A stretch of 64,000 nt of DNA from Isoetes taiwanensis (Eukaryota > Streptophyta > Lycopodiopsida > Isoetales > Isoetaceae): assembly GCA_021234155.1 (NCBI GenBank), contig JAJEKV010000004.1, positions 25,521,662 through 25,585,661 on the forward strand, given 5' to 3'. The position numbers and the translations under genes are program-made. Below, one piece after another: positions 1-11,390 of this stretch (within the stretch, counting starts at the first letter, position 1; every line of letters begins with the position of its first letter). A model generated the notes under the pieces. That model worked only from the letters and a program-made list of their open reading frames with translations, was not told the origin of the DNA and ran no database searches.

Positions 1-715
1 TTGCACTTGTACAAGGTGATCTCTCTACCTGTGTTGTGAGTTGTAAGGAGCGTACAACTTCAAAAAATAGAGAAAAATAAATAGGTGAATGTTTCGAATG
101 ATTTCTTTTTCTTGAAAAGGTGGTTATAAGTTGCAGGGTGATCTCTCTACCCCCGATCTCTCTACCCCTTTTGTTATAATCTTAATATCAAGAAACGACA
201 ACTCAAAAGAACTTTTACACAATGTCCAATTTCTTTGTATTGAACTTCGAAGCCATTTGTTGAATGTTATCTTAAATAAGAAAGTAAGAAAGGAAAAATA
301 CTTGAACAAATAGGATATGTGAAGAACAAACAATTTAAAACCAATAGTTGCTAATTTGAATGGCCAAAACTTGAAATTAAGGAAAAACATGAATTAGCTT
401 ATCATGGTTTTTCGAGCGAATCACGTCGAAAAAAACCATGATAAATCTTATGGTACCCGATACCCAAATTACATTTTGGGAACCTTATAGCAAAGCAAAT
501 TTCGGCCAATAAGCTGTTCATTAGATATATACACTATACACAAGAAAGAATAGCCCCCATCCTAGAACTAAAGTAAGATAACACATTTGCTAGCCCTAAA
601 TGGTAGAATGGATTAGATCACATACCACAGTCAAAATCACAACAAATCTGCAGATCATATGGATTATATCAAACCCAAGAACCCCCTGTTTGTCAAGTCG
701 CCTCTTTGCATATCA
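1..715. repeat. U repeat, copy 1
   Basis: First of five copies of a roughly 0.6-0.7 kb repeat; the others are near 23,590-24,270 and 30,215-30,860 (same strand) and 42,430-42,960 and 50,360-51,100 (inverted). Each holds two diverged tandem units of about 115 bp, recognised by the motif GATCTCTCTACC and by a shared 'aacttcaaaaaatag' stretch. This copy starts at the window edge. Compared with copy 3 it lacks about 310 bp between its 'aagaacccc' and 'tgtttgtcaag' segments, and it carries an extra 80-bp hairpin insert. It is AT-rich, and the short open frames are not convincing as genes. It may be an LTR or untranslated part of a retroelement, but no TG..CA ends were found. Confidence 0.8.
399..444. 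repeat. Hairpin insert in U copy 1
   Basis: An inverted repeat with arms TTATCATGGTTTTTCGA and TCGAAAAAAACCATGATAA around a 10-base loop. It belongs to a segment of about 80 bp (402-484) that is absent from the U copies at 24,050 and 30,670, where the flanks join directly. It is probably a short insertion; its class is not identifiable. Confidence 0.7.
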
Positions 716-946
716 TACCATATATAAAGCATATCATTTTCTGTTCTTAAAAAATAGGAAGCTAATTTTTCTGGGCTGAGGATAGCCGTGGGGTCGACAC
801 GTATGCTCCTTTTTCCAAATTCAAAAAAGAAAAAAATCAAGGGATGCCACGTTTCAGTTCAAAGAATCCGCTCCGCTCGGTCAAATGCTCTGATCTCCAC
901 TTCCTCTGCTCCATTCCGGCGAACTTCGCTCTCACACATCGCCGCC

Positions 947-1038
947 ATGGCGGTGCAATGGAATGCAGGATTACTTTGCTTGGAAGCAAAGTTTGAATTC
1001 TTGGATCTTTATTTGCATGGAACTGGGCCTGATTCAAG
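947..1038 (+). CDS. Exon 1 of unrecognised spliced gene
   Basis: An ATG in an optimal plant context (GCCGCCATGG) opens a frame beginning MAVQWNAGLLCLEAK and running to a donor site (CAAG|GTTTTT) after residue 30 or so. Upstream, 860-945 is C/T-rich like a 5' untranslated leader. Splicing to the acceptor at 1,136 keeps the frame open into exon 2, which supports both borders. No domain is recognised, so the product is unknown. The longer frame that reads through the intron is not the likely protein. Confidence 0.5.
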
Positions 1039-1136
1039 GTTTTTATTTCTGGATTTTGATGAATGGAGTTATTTTTTTCATTATTTTTTCAGGATTGAGC
1101 TATGGGTTATCTTAATTTGAGCTTGGATTGGTGCAG

Positions 1137-1258
1137 GGATGCGATTGGCGATGGAAGCTGCATCTATAGATATATCTGGCCAAAAAGATATGATGCTAAG
1201 ATCCATTTTAACTCTTCATCAGATAACAGAGGAGCAGCGTATAACAGAAAAGGAAGAG
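1137..1258 (+). CDS. Exon 2 of unrecognised spliced gene
   Basis: It follows a GTGCAG acceptor and reads in the frame carried over from exon 1, including DAIGDGSCIYRYIWPKRYD and then a Ser/Asn/Gly-rich stretch, up to a GAG|GTTAGA donor. The 98-base intron between exons 1 and 2 is T-rich, as expected for plants. An unspliced reading frame through the same bases gives a different, unremarkable peptide. GDGSC recalls the OTU protease signature, but the rest does not fit, so no function is assigned. Confidence 0.45.
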
Positions 1259-2048
1259 GTTAGAGCACCTTTTTGCCCTTCAAACCATCTTTATTTTTGC
1301 CCTTTTTCTGCCTTGCCAACCGGGCATTTAAAGCCCAGATCTAAATCCCTTTCCAAATTTGATCTTTAGCATCCATTGCGAAGAGCTGGACTATAGATTC
1401 ATACAGATTTCTTGCAAGAAAGAAGACTAAAACCCATTATGCGGTAGCCGGTCTCTCGCTTATCCGTTATGCTATAGTGAGGATATGAGTCCGCTGAAAC
1501 GTTAATTGAATCATCCATGGTATGTCCGCATTGTCCTTTTTTAGGATTCGATATATACCAAGTAATGGGCTCTAACTTCCTCTGGTCGCAACGCTAGGGC
1601 AAGAAACTTTGATGTCATAGCTATCGCTTAGTGTCCGCAAATCCTTACAAATGCTCCATTTCTCCTCAATCTTGATTGTGACCATTATATCAACAACAAC
1701 AAAGCACTTTGAGAAGCAATGTGTTTCATGATGGATCCCACTGTTTGAAAGCAAATTTGCTATGTTCAGTTCCCACAAAGGTTCGACGGTATTGACAGGA
1801 ATGATCGATATGCAAATCACAACACTGTCTTCTTTGATGTAAGCTAATTTGGTCCATTTGCACACTATTTGTATATCATGATTTCAATTGATTCTACAAA
1901 GATGCATTGTGCAGATCAACTTGAAAGGACTTGATGGAGTGCAAGGACACAGATATGTGGGTACCGGATGTTGTTTTTAGAAGGTAGTCTCTCTAGGATA
2001 TGAGCAGCCAAGAAAAACAAAAAACAAAAGCTGAATAAGCTATTGCAG

Positions 2049-2179
2049 TTGGTCTGTGGGCATTTGTAAGAAGGATAAGGGTTTAAAACCAAAATCCAAA
2101 TCTGATAAGAAGATGACAAGCAGAAGCAACTCTAGCATACCAATATTTAGTCCTGAGGATATTGAAGAGGGCATAGGAG
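2049..2179 (+). CDS. Internal exon, lysine/serine-rich
   Basis: Lies between a TATTGCAG acceptor and a GGAG|GTAAAC donor. One frame is open throughout: it begins WSVGICKKDKGLKPKSK, continues with a basic Ser-rich stretch, and ends in IPIFSPEDIEEGIGG. The composition looks like a real coding exon of a nuclear or regulatory protein, but no family is recognised. It is placed in the same gene as the exons at 947-1,258 by strand and proximity only. Confidence 0.45.
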
Positions 2180-2272
2180 GTAAACTTTTGTATGCATACT
2201 TCATTATTCCTTAGGTGTGACTATTACCAAGTTTCTTAATACGTCCTATTTACTGGGCTACTTAACATGAAA

Positions 2273-2456
2273 AAGCTTTTGCTCGTTCCCAAAAATTTTT
2301 AAAAGACGATTTGGGCAGCCACCAAGATTTGTTGCTTCTACCTCGTTGGAGAATGTAGGTGTTCCCGAGAGTGTCACCCCAAGAAAGACTTTTGAAAGAA
2401 GCTATCCACATTATCGGTTTGTGGCTACGGAAGACAAAAACAGTAATGGGAAAAGA
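2273..2456 (+). CDS. Internal exon with basic RFGQPPRFV motif
   Basis: A frame with the segments FPKIFKRRFGQPPRFVAST and VPESVTPRKTFERSYPHYRF stays open to a strong donor (AAAAGAG|GTACCA). The amino-acid make-up is more protein-like than in either alternative frame. The 5' border is uncertain (AAAAAG near 2,273). The longer frame starting at 2,359 on this strand overlaps it in another phase and is less convincing. The product is unrecognised. Confidence 0.4.
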
Positions 2457-4286
2457 GGTACCATGGCCCAATTTGAATAAAAGAATTTTGCAATGCATTT
2501 GCTTTTACGTTAAACTCATGCTTTTCAACTTATTGTCACATTGGGTAATGGATATACAGGTCGATTCATGTAAAAATATTTTGATCGGATTTAAGATCTG
2601 CATTACCGAGGTTGGAGTTCAATTTATTGCATGGCATCAAGACCGCATTGAGGGTTCCGCCTCCATCAATGCCGGATCGCTTGCACCAAGTGCTTCGATG
2701 GGCTTTTTAGTTGAAGTTCTTCCGGTAGGCATTGTATCTGTTATGGTCATTTATGGCTACAGTCCTTGGGTTTTTCAATTTGTGAGATTCCACTACCCTC
2801 GGATCCTGTCTCTTTTTTCGTGTGTGTGCAACAATCACCCAAAGCATTCAAGAATGTTAGAAGATGGCATAGGTGTACTAGCAAATGAACTAAAAAAGTC
2901 GATGTTGCATGGAAGCCCCGAAGTCACATTAATGAGTTACGTCTATGGAAAGGTAGAGTTAGTCAGCCTCGCTTTGACTTAATCCCAAGCTTGTGACCCG
3001 CCCCTTTGTCTAGAGTTGTCGATTTCAAAGTCCTTTCAATGAGCAAGCCTCGTCAAGTACCATTGGAGCGTGTTTTGGATATCTACCATTAAAAAATGAA
3101 GTTAAATGCTTTTGATAAGGGGAGACAAGCTTTGGTCGGTATGCATGTGCTTTCCAAAGATACCACCGACCACATTAGGCTAGCCATTGGAGAAGTTGCT
3201 TCTTTAAGGATGGGCGAAACAGACTAAGATCCTAAATTTTATTGATCTTATTAACAAATTTGTTGTCCATTCTCCTTGTGCCACTGCTGAATTGATGGTT
3301 GCTGAATTGTTAACACCATGTGCATTCTGTATATTTTCTTCTAGCATATGTTCAATTCCAGCCTGAAGAAGGGTATGATGTTGACTGTAAAGAAGAAGGT
3401 CCGTTGTTATACTCGGGGATGGGTGTAAGAAGGCCACCGAGGTGTTTCTTTGTGAGTTTGTTCTTTGGGTTGCTTCATTTGAAGGCATAAAACCATCTCA
3501 TCTCCATTTCTCCACCACCGTATATTCTCATGATCCTACAATAATTGATAAAAAGCCCATAGTCTACTTGTGCAATGCCTTCTCATATTATAGAAACATC
3601 AAGTATCACATTTTAAGAACTTTGGCACCATTCCAAAGTTACACAAATTTCCCCTCCATAGACAAGTTGGGGAAGAGAATTTCGTTGAAGGCCGTAAGGA
3701 AGGCAAAGCCGCTGATAAGTTTCTTGTAGAGTTTTAATCATTTCGGTCTTAGATTCCAACTCTTTTTGAAAGTGCATTAGAACAATCTACGAAGCCCATA
3801 ATTCCATCAGCAGGTGTTTTAATTCCATCAGCAGGTGAAGGAACAGGAACACAATTTCACAATCTTTGCACAAGGCCACACAATTCCACAGTGGATATTC
3901 CTCACAAGGTATTGTACTCACAAAAACTTGTCCTTGCCTTCTCCCATTCTTCATGCGACGATCATCTAAATGTGCACAGTTCAACTACAATGGCAAAATC
4001 ACATGTTCACATCTAGAAAGGTATATAAAGAAACGAAATGTTAGGGTAGGCCACATTTCTTGTTATTATCATCGTTTTATATCCTATAATTTTCTCTCGA
4101 GTTTCTGTGACACCGGGCGAAGGTGCTAGTGCCACCGCCCCTAGCTAGTGCCATCTCGGCGGTGCTTGTGCCAAAGACAGTTCAAATTCACAATTAAATT
4201 CAATTTCACAATTAGATATGACAATTCACCAATAGATTCAGTTCCATTCAAAAATTTCAATTTCTAACAATGTTCCGCCCTTGCAG
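2457..4286 (+). other. Gene-poor stretch with unassigned open frames
   Basis: Contains moderately long + strand open frames (part of 2,359-2,982; 3,442-3,729) and a third open stretch at about 3,010-3,225 with a protein-like composition (MSKPRQVPLERVLDIYH, then a stop). They could be later exons of the gene upstream or remnants of a transposon. No catalytic motif or repeat family was recognised. The positions 3,800-3,816 and 3,821-3,837 hold a short tandem duplication of 'aattccatcagcaggtg'. Confidence 0.3.
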
Positions 4287-4600
4287 TTTTTCGACATATC
4301 AGGAAATGCATTCCATGGGCCTCTTCCGGCATCAATATCTCGGTTATCTTCCCTTGTGAAGATTGAAGCCTCGGGAAATAATCTTTCTGGCCAGATTCCT
4401 GCAGAAATAGGCAATCTGCTAAGACTACAGTACCTTTCCCTCTCAAGAAACAGATTTATGGGCTTTCTGCCAAGATCAATCGGCTCTTTAAAACTTCTAC
4501 AGCTAACGAATTGGGAGGCGACTTTCCTGCTCTAGACGGCCTAAAAAGCCTGCAAAATTTCGATGCAAGCAATAACCATTTTGGTGGTTCAAATAAGTGG
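4287..4600 (+). pseudogene. Leucine-rich-repeat receptor fragment
   Basis: Plant extracellular LRR sequence of the receptor-kinase or receptor-protein type, which binds ligands outside the cell. Directly after a CCCTTGCAG acceptor come repeats with the plant-specific LxGxIP pattern: ISGNAFHGPLPASISRLSSL, ASGNNLSGQIPAEIGNL and LSRNRFMGFLPRSIGSLKLL. The last repeat continues in a different frame (GGDFPALDGLKSLQNFDASN, then NNHFGG), so a frameshift lies near 4,495. Similarity ends at about 4,595. No signal peptide, transmembrane helix or kinase domain is nearby, so this is an exon fragment of about 4 repeats. Whether it is native or captured with the 4.9 kb segment is open. Confidence 0.75.
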
Positions 4601-5607
4601 ATATGGTCGGAAAGGTCGGAATATTCAAGAAAGCACAGAAGCAAGAAAGAAAGGTCGGGTGTTACTCCAACAGACAGAACTGTAAAAAAAGCACACGGAT
4701 CAGTAATATTCTCGTAGAAACATGGAAAAATAACAAGAACTCGTGATTTTACCTGAAGATTTCGCCAAAATATCAAGATCTTTCGCAAGAAATGATGCTC
4801 CACTGTTGCATGTACCTCCAGCCGACCAAATCTGCAAGAAAAACATGTTAGGACGCATGCATTTCACAAAAATCATGCCAAAATCGAAAGATAATCATCA
4901 AAATCGAAAGATAATCATGCTAAACCTCTGAAAATACTGCCAGAAAATGCTGAATCAACATAAAAGATGCTGGCGCCACTAAAAATGCTCCAAAATTGAG
5001 GCGCTACCGCCAAAATGAACAGCAGACAGTCCGCAACACACAAAAAGACGATCTAGCGAGCAAAAATGTCGACAAGGAAGCTAAGCGGCTAACGTACCGC
5101 CATAGCCGACCTCGCCATAGCAAAAAATGTCCCAAAATTTGGCCACACGTGCGAAATGTGGCCTACCCCTAACATTTCATCATCTAAAATGTGCAGGCCA
5201 TTACGCATGAGGTGGCCTTTACCCCACAATGGCCTACATCTAGAACATTACCCCTAACAAAAGGAAAGATGTGCATCAAGGTGCACTAGGCACAGGCACA
5301 GGCACGGGCATAAGTGCTCAGCCTAAAGAGGTATATATTATACTTTAACGTGACCTTGTGTTCAAGTTATGTTATGATAAAAAGTGGCAAAGCAGTGTGT
5401 GAAATCTTCAAGTCTACGAACCTGGCCTGCTAAAAATCTTGACAGAAATTACTACATTCGTATCTAGTATAATTCATACATGTGTACCATTATGCCGAAT
5501 CTAGATTTGGATGGACACAAACCTTAAGCCACTCAAATTATTTCTGCTCAAGATATAATGTGTCTGCAAACATCTCAACATACCATCCTCAATCCCCAAA
5601 GTTAGTA
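4601..5607. other. No gene seen
   Basis: Non-coding in appearance. It includes a perfect 20-bp tandem duplication at 4,879-4,898 and 4,899-4,918 (caaaatcgaaagataatcat) and a small hairpin near 5,142-5,165 (GGCCACA...TGTGGCC). The stretch 4,970-5,150 is locally richer in GC and in 'gcc/ggc' words than its surroundings. Nothing further is recognised. Confidence 0.5.
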
Positions 5608-5842
5608 AGGCATTTGAAGTTAGAAGAGGGAAAATAAGCAAAAAGCATCAACTACATTATGAGTTTTGAGTTTCTTATATGACCACGGCTCCTGGAGCAG
5701 AAGATCCTAAAGCTTACTCCGTCAAATATCTAAATGGGGAAGCTGCCACATGTAAAAGCAGCTGGGAGATCAGTATTTAATGAGCTAATGTTTAGCTGGG
5801 TTGAATATTGCAGGACCTTGCACTTGCAGAATTGCCACCTAC

Positions 5843-5944
5843 TGCAAGGGCTAATGAAACTTGTTCTAGCTGCTTTGTCACGGTAGCAACTGCATTTGTC
5901 ATATTACGCCTCATCACATACATTATATCAGTCCATGACAGGCC
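5843..5944 (-). pseudogene. DUF1664 exon, left copy
   Basis: On the minus strand, after a CTATTAG acceptor and before a GTAGGT donor, lies a 102-base exon of 34 codons. It contains DIMYVMRRNM and TVTKQLEQVSLALA. This matches the conserved core of plant DUF1664 proteins, which are membrane-associated coiled-coil proteins of unknown function; in that family 'LALA' is followed by the KRHL stretch of the next exon, which is not seen here. Both splice borders and the frame are intact. It lies in a fragment without recognisable neighbouring exons, so it probably does not make a full protein. Confidence 0.65.
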
Positions 5945-8342
5945 CTAATAGCCATAATCAAGAAGTTAGCAACAGGTGTTATATCTCATAAAGACGTGTC
6001 CTCAACAGGAAATAGACCATAGCAATTTTTTCATGTGTCCAAAATACCAATTACCTTCATCCACTAAGTCCGCATGGTTACATGTCGTGACTAGCTCTAC
6101 AAAGGCCTTGTTTGAAACTTGAATTTGATCATATGGTGTTTTATGCTTACAGGGAGATCATGAACCTTCAAATGCATCTATTGAATGCATATACTGATGG
6201 TCTGCTACCTATATTCACACAACAAAAGATAGCATTTAGTTGGCATCACAACAATGGTATCCTAACAATAGATAGCGGGCATCATGGTCTTCTAAAAAAT
6301 GCAAACTTATACAAAATTCTAGGAATACGAAAAGGCATATAGTTACACAGTACATGCCTGCAGCAATATATGTGTCACTGGCACTGGAACATCTACCGCA
6401 ATTATGTTCTTTCCAGGACTTTTTGGAACAGAACAGATTGTAGAGAGCTCTATATCTGGTACTCTGTATACCTAGGTGTCCAAGTTCCTACAAAGTTATT
6501 GTGCATGTGTGGTACATAAAACCCTGTTACAGAGGAAAAGAAAACCATCAGATTTACAAAGCTAAAAAAATAACGTCCAGCAAATGCTCTACAAGCCGCA
6601 CAAATTTTCTACGTCAAAAGATGCATCTTACCGGCATATGAATGTTAGTTTTTTATTCCATTCCATCCTGACATAGTAGAACTAGTTATACTGATTGTAT
6701 GATTGGCATGATCATAAGTATAACATAATGGCATTGCTAGACAGAAGGATCTATTTCGCATAAGAACAGAACGTTTGAAGATTTCATCCTGAATTGTATC
6801 AATGGATCATGATGACTTCCAGGAGATACGCAAAGTCCTCAGACCAAGACCTGAATATACAAGCACCGAAAGGAAATTGAATACTATTCCAAATTTTTTG
6901 CTGCATATACAAGAAAGACAATCAGTTGAAGATACAAGATGTTGCAGGATTGTCTTAAACTATTGCCATCAACTCTTGGCATGCCAATATTAAGAAGCTT
7001 GCTTAAGTTCATTCTAAATCTTATCTCGACATCTATGGATATTAAACATAATTGCTCCTCCACAGAAACAAATAAATAAGTATAATGCTGGATACAAGTG
7101 AAAGACAGACTATGAAGTCTATAAGTTGGCCTACCCAAGTGATTTCACTGTTCTGCAACTCAAGGACTGTTCTGCAGAGCTGTGCAACCTTTTAGTTCGT
7201 GGCACAACAGTTGGATAGGTGGATAAGCTCTTTAGGAGTCACTCCTTATTTTTTGTTGTGACAGTCATATGGTGTTTATGCTTACAGGGGGATCATGAGC
7301 TTGACTGGCCTAGCTCTAGATCATCTTATGTCAATTCTGAACAAAGTGGATTCAGATCATGACTGGAGGTCTAGGACAGAACAATCGAACAATCCATGTT
7401 CATTGAGGAATGCCTGGCAATTGTAGATCGGCAAAAACAACCCTGTTTAATTTCTATAGATCATTGTTTCCTTGTTTATTCTTCATGCTATTGTTATGTC
7501 GAAGAAGGCAGCTCTGCGAAAGCCTGCAGAAATTGTGGCTTCTATGGTCATGCACACCCATATGAATGATCTTACCAGTGTTCTCAAAGCACATTACTCT
7601 AACAACTAGATGGAGATAAATTTGATTGTTCGTTTACTTCCCAATTACTAGTTAACATGGAATCAGCTAGTTAACAGTCTAGTTAAGTTTCGTAGCAAAG
7701 GAAATTACTATCCCCAACAGTCAGTCATTTTACAACAAATCCATATCAAAGTTTACCTTTTGAAAGGATGTTTCAACAATGGAAATGCCTCAAGCTTAGA
7801 GCTCAACCTGCACATTAACATATAAAACGAACAAATAAGGACTTTTATTGACACAGATTACATATACCATACACACAAAGGCCTCAATCAACGAGGCACA
7901 AAGGTCACATGTTGTTTCTCTTTATGGGAAGCTCCTAAACCAAGGTAGTAAATCAACAAGGCTTGTCTGTTTATTGTTACATTGCTCTAGATTCATTAGG
8001 ATCAGGCCAGATTATGGGATGTGCAACAAGGTTTGTAGAATCTCCTGGGAGTGTTAGCAGCAGAGTTGTGCAATCTCAGTTCATGGCACAGCGATTGAAT
8101 AGATGGACCATAAATGACTTGTCAAAACACTTAAAATCTTCACCATTGCCATTACCATCAGAGGAAAGTATGATGGAAAAAGCAACATATTCAAACAACG
8201 GGCTATTATTTCACTGTCATGTGCAAGTGAAGAAAGCAACGCATCCAAATGTGCAACCGGAATAAAAGAAAAGTTAGAAACGGCCAGGTGAAATGGCTTT
8301 ACAACTGTGCAAAATATGCAACTAGACAGGCTAATTCCAGAC
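5945..8342. other. B block interior, unassigned exons
   Basis: Present three times (here, 31,490-33,410 and inverted 39,520-41,797). Short open stretches conserved between copies include, on the minus strand near 6,940-7,060, LSKLLNIGMPRVDGNSLRQ, and on the + strand at 7,963-8,265 a frame containing SGQIMGCATRFVESPGSVSS. They look like real exons of unidentified genes because the copies preserve them, but no domain is recognised. Confidence 0.35.
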
Positions 8343-8560
8343 AAGACTACTTATATCTGTGTCGTAGAAGCATGTTCCATTATGGGAAATCTAGAAGAGG
8401 GTAGACAAATACATTCTAGCAAGTTACATTCATTGCTCTTCTAGATGCATGTGCGACCGTTGGGGCTCTAAAAGAGGGTGAACTGATTCATCATCAGATA
8501 ATTAATGCAACACTTGAACATATGTCGTAGTTGCTAATGCCTTCATCAAGAGCAAACCTG
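8343..8560 (+). pseudogene. PPR protein fragment, left copy
   Basis: Two adjacent PLS-type pentatricopeptide-repeat segments, seen in two frames: YICVVEACSIMGNLEEGRQI followed by TFIALLDACATVGALKEGEL and IHHQIIN, then, after another shift, VVVANAF. These are the classic 'LL.AC...GAL..G..IH' signatures of organelle RNA-editing and processing PPR proteins, which are targeted to plastids or mitochondria. Only about 70 residues remain, with at least two frameshifts and no E or DYW domain. It is a relic. The inverted copy is at 39,300-39,520. Confidence 0.75.
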
Positions 8561-8734
8561 GAGAAGGATCTTTCTGCATGTAACTAGAGATGGAAAACGA
8601 AGAAAATAAATCACGGACAGAGCAAGAGAAGCAATTTGAGAAGGCTGAGAAGATGCTTTGTCAATGTTAAGTTTAGAAAAAATACCATTGTCAAGGTTGA
8701 AAAAATATCTAGTACTATTGTGTCATCTTTGGAT

Positions 8735-9428
8735 CTAGATCTGATCTACGAAGCTAGCATTAACTTGCTCACTCTTGGTGGACATTGCATTGCATTCTGG
8801 CTTTTGGCAAAATCCTTCTTCTTCTTTGCCAGAATACCTGTAATAAGGTATGAATATAAGTAGACAGGCCAAGTAGGCCATCGTTTCTGTTTTCACAAAC
8901 CTGGACTTCAAGCTTTGCCTGAAAAAGTACAAAGAGCCCGTTCAGCATATCTTTCAGGCAGTGGCATTAGATAGAAGTTCCATTTGCCTTTCAGCATCGC
9001 ACGATCCACCTACAGAGCTCCACATACCTGCGTTTTCAACCCTACCAAAACACCAATGAAGAAATCCAAATCTATATCGATGAAGTTTTCTCCTTGCACC
9101 CATAACTGATTTGGAATTTCCATGAATTTCCACCACTGTAGATGAAATCAAATGATCGAAAGAACATCCACCTGCACAAAATTCCCACCTGGCTGCAACG
9201 TGGATGGCCTCAGAATGCATCGAACCTTGGACTCGCGTTTGTGCAGAAGTGCTAAAAAAAAGGAAAAGAAAGAAAAAAGAAAAGACCTATACTCCCTCAA
9301 CCTTAGGAATAAGCAACTGAAAAAGTCCTATATTCCCTAAACCTTAGGAATTCAGCTGAACCATAAGTAGGAAGGACCTCATGGAGTACAAAAACCTTGA
9401 AATACACTTGATTTTGTTTCAAGGTGGC
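8735..9428. other. Unassigned segment shared by both arms
   Basis: Shared with 38,350-39,130 in the right arm. On the minus strand at 8,954-9,220 an open frame (starting MHSEAIHVAARWEFCAGG) is partly preserved in the other arm, where indels break it. It includes a polypurine run near 9,246-9,290. A repeated phrase 'ccttaggaat' near 9,300-9,350 marks a small tandem duplication. No product is recognised. Confidence 0.35.
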
Positions 9429-11390
9429 TAAGCAACCAAACGTGATGCCACCCACACTAAATCCTTTGAAGGTAACAGTACATGTAAGAATATAGTCAAA
9501 TAAATGCACATTCCACAACCATATAATGATTAAGAGAATCAGCTTAGTTTTGTGCAAAATATTTATTTAATGAAATTCTTTTGTTTGCCCATGTGACAAG
9601 TTAACAACTTACAATAACATAGATTAAGACTAACGTGATCAAATGGTTAAATCCATTTGAGATCTTTGCATATCGTACTGCGGCCTTGTGCCAATATCTA
9701 TATTGCCTCAGTACAATGTTATACTTGCACTATACTGTCTCAGGATTCTCTAGTGTGGATTAGGTTTGGATTTGTCTTTCTTGCTCATGCTCACAACTAT
9801 CTCAATCTGCTCTATTATCAAATCCTCCTCTCTCCCAATGCACCTTCCGGAAACTAAATATGAGATGAGAACCATTAAAAATTTTCCTCACTGCATTCGA
9901 ATCTTCCCTGACTAAACAATTCAAAAGATCAATAGCACTTTCGAAACTTTCTTGACTAAACAAATCAAAAGATCAATAGCACTACCCTTAGCAAATTCAT
10001 TGGGAAGTCCTCAAGATGCAGCTATAGATGTGCATTCCTCATTGCAAAGCTCATGAACTTGCAGAGCCACTTTATCATAGAAGCAAACTCATGCATGTAC
10101 TTATAGAGTTTGTTTTGCTTCAAATCCATCTCCATTTTTGGGATCGCATTTCTCATCATTCTATACCAAATACTTCTCAAAGCAACCTGCTATCATACTT
10201 CAAATTTGTGTGCAATTGCATGTAGTGGCTTTTCGGTTTTGCAATGTCCTCAAGTCCCACATAACTAGATTGCCATTTATTTTCAATCAAGGGAAAAAGA
10301 TTCTTACGCCTAGGATTCCAAGCCATGACTTCAACTCCTCCCTCATGAAACGGAAAACAGGTTACTTATTAGCAGCCATAGTCAACCAGACAGGTTACAT
10401 TGCTTACAAATATAGCAAATCATATTATGCATATTTTCAAAAAAGGAACCATGATCCGCAATGACCAAGAGGATTATCGTCCCATTCCAATACAATTGAC
10501 ACTACTGTGTATGGTTCAAGGGCATCCAATGAAGTCTTTAATTTTATTATCGTTAATCAAGGACTCCAAATTTTAAGAGATGCTATGGCTCCAACTACAA
10601 AACAGTACTGGTTTAATGGATTCTTGGTTTACGCTTCTAAAACTATTCGACATGTATTTCACTAGTGGAAGAATGCCAAGATTATCCCAGCAAACTGCAA
10701 AGAAATCAAACCAGCCAACCTGCATTCCAAAGAGATTAAATCAAAATAAAAAATTCAAAGAATCGTCGTTTAATTACCCGTAATGTGTACGTAGCATCCA
10801 GACTCGTTTGACATTTTGAGGCCACACATACAGTGATGCCTTGCCTAAGGTCCAAGAAGAGCAAGCATATCTGCAGTATGCATTCTAAGAAGGAGGTGCT
10901 GCATGGAACAATCTTTGCCTGGTAGCTCCACAACATCGGGCGACCATTGAATTGTAAGAGAAGAGCCATTAACATATTCATCCAGATATTATCCTAATAT
11001 TGAACCTTCCACCTTGGCAATGGTACCATGATGTCTTCTAGTTCCCCTATTTTCCATACAAGTCATAGACTGAGCTCATTCTGCACAAAGCAAAGATCGC
11101 ATGTTGCTCTAGGCAAGAAATACTAACCTGTTAAAACATATCATCTTGTTTGCACTACTTTGAAATTTATTTTCACTTCAACAAAATAATCTTATCTCGA
11201 TCTTGTTTGCACTACTTTAAAATTTATTTTCGCTTCAACAACATAATCTTGTATGCCAAAAGCGGTTCACGGATAAAATCCATGCACAATCTAGTAGACC
11301 TTAAGATAGAGAAAAGGCCATTTTTTAAAGCCAATTTGAGGCAATAAAGTTCCAGTTGTTGCCTCTGTGTTATTGCACGCCTATGTTCAC
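9429..11390. other. 2 kb segment missing from right arm
   Basis: The right arm joins the flanking sequences directly at about 38,358 (catgggggtt|ggcttgaaac). In the left arm 'tttcaag' and 'aacccccatgg' are separated by almost 2 kb. There is no target duplication, terminal repeat or poly-A, so this may be a deletion in the right arm, not an insertion here. Contents: AT-rich sequence, a duplicated 'aatcaaaagatcaatagcact' phrase near 9,920-9,985, and the 57-bp tandem repeat listed next. No gene is recognised. Confidence 0.6.
11144..11250. repeat. 57-bp tandem duplication
   Basis: Two copies of a unit beginning 'tcttgtttgcactacttt' and ending 'cataatctt' or 'aataatctt', differing by a few bases, with a period of 57. 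It lies within the 2 kb segment absent from the right arm. Confidence 0.8.

Larger units (their letters stand above)
717..5607. other. Left-arm-only 4.9 kb segment
   Basis: In the middle and right copies the U-side sequence ending 'gcatat' runs straight into 'agtaaggca...' (31,140-31,150; inverted near 42,140). Here those two sequences are separated by about 4.9 kb containing gene-like exons on the + strand. This could be an insertion into this copy, or ancestral sequence lost from the others. No terminal repeats or target duplication could be seen at the borders. Confidence 0.65.

Noticed and set aside
124-390. Minus-strand ORF in the U repeat (also 23,908-24,144 and 30,525-30,761)
   Set aside because: A low-complexity Phe/Lys/Leu peptide from AT-rich DNA, conserved between copies only because the DNA is duplicated.
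717-5607. Helitron with captured genes
   Set aside because: No 5' TC or 3' CTRR end with a subterminal hairpin could be found at the borders, and no Rep/helicase sequence was seen; the idea was left only as a possibility to test.
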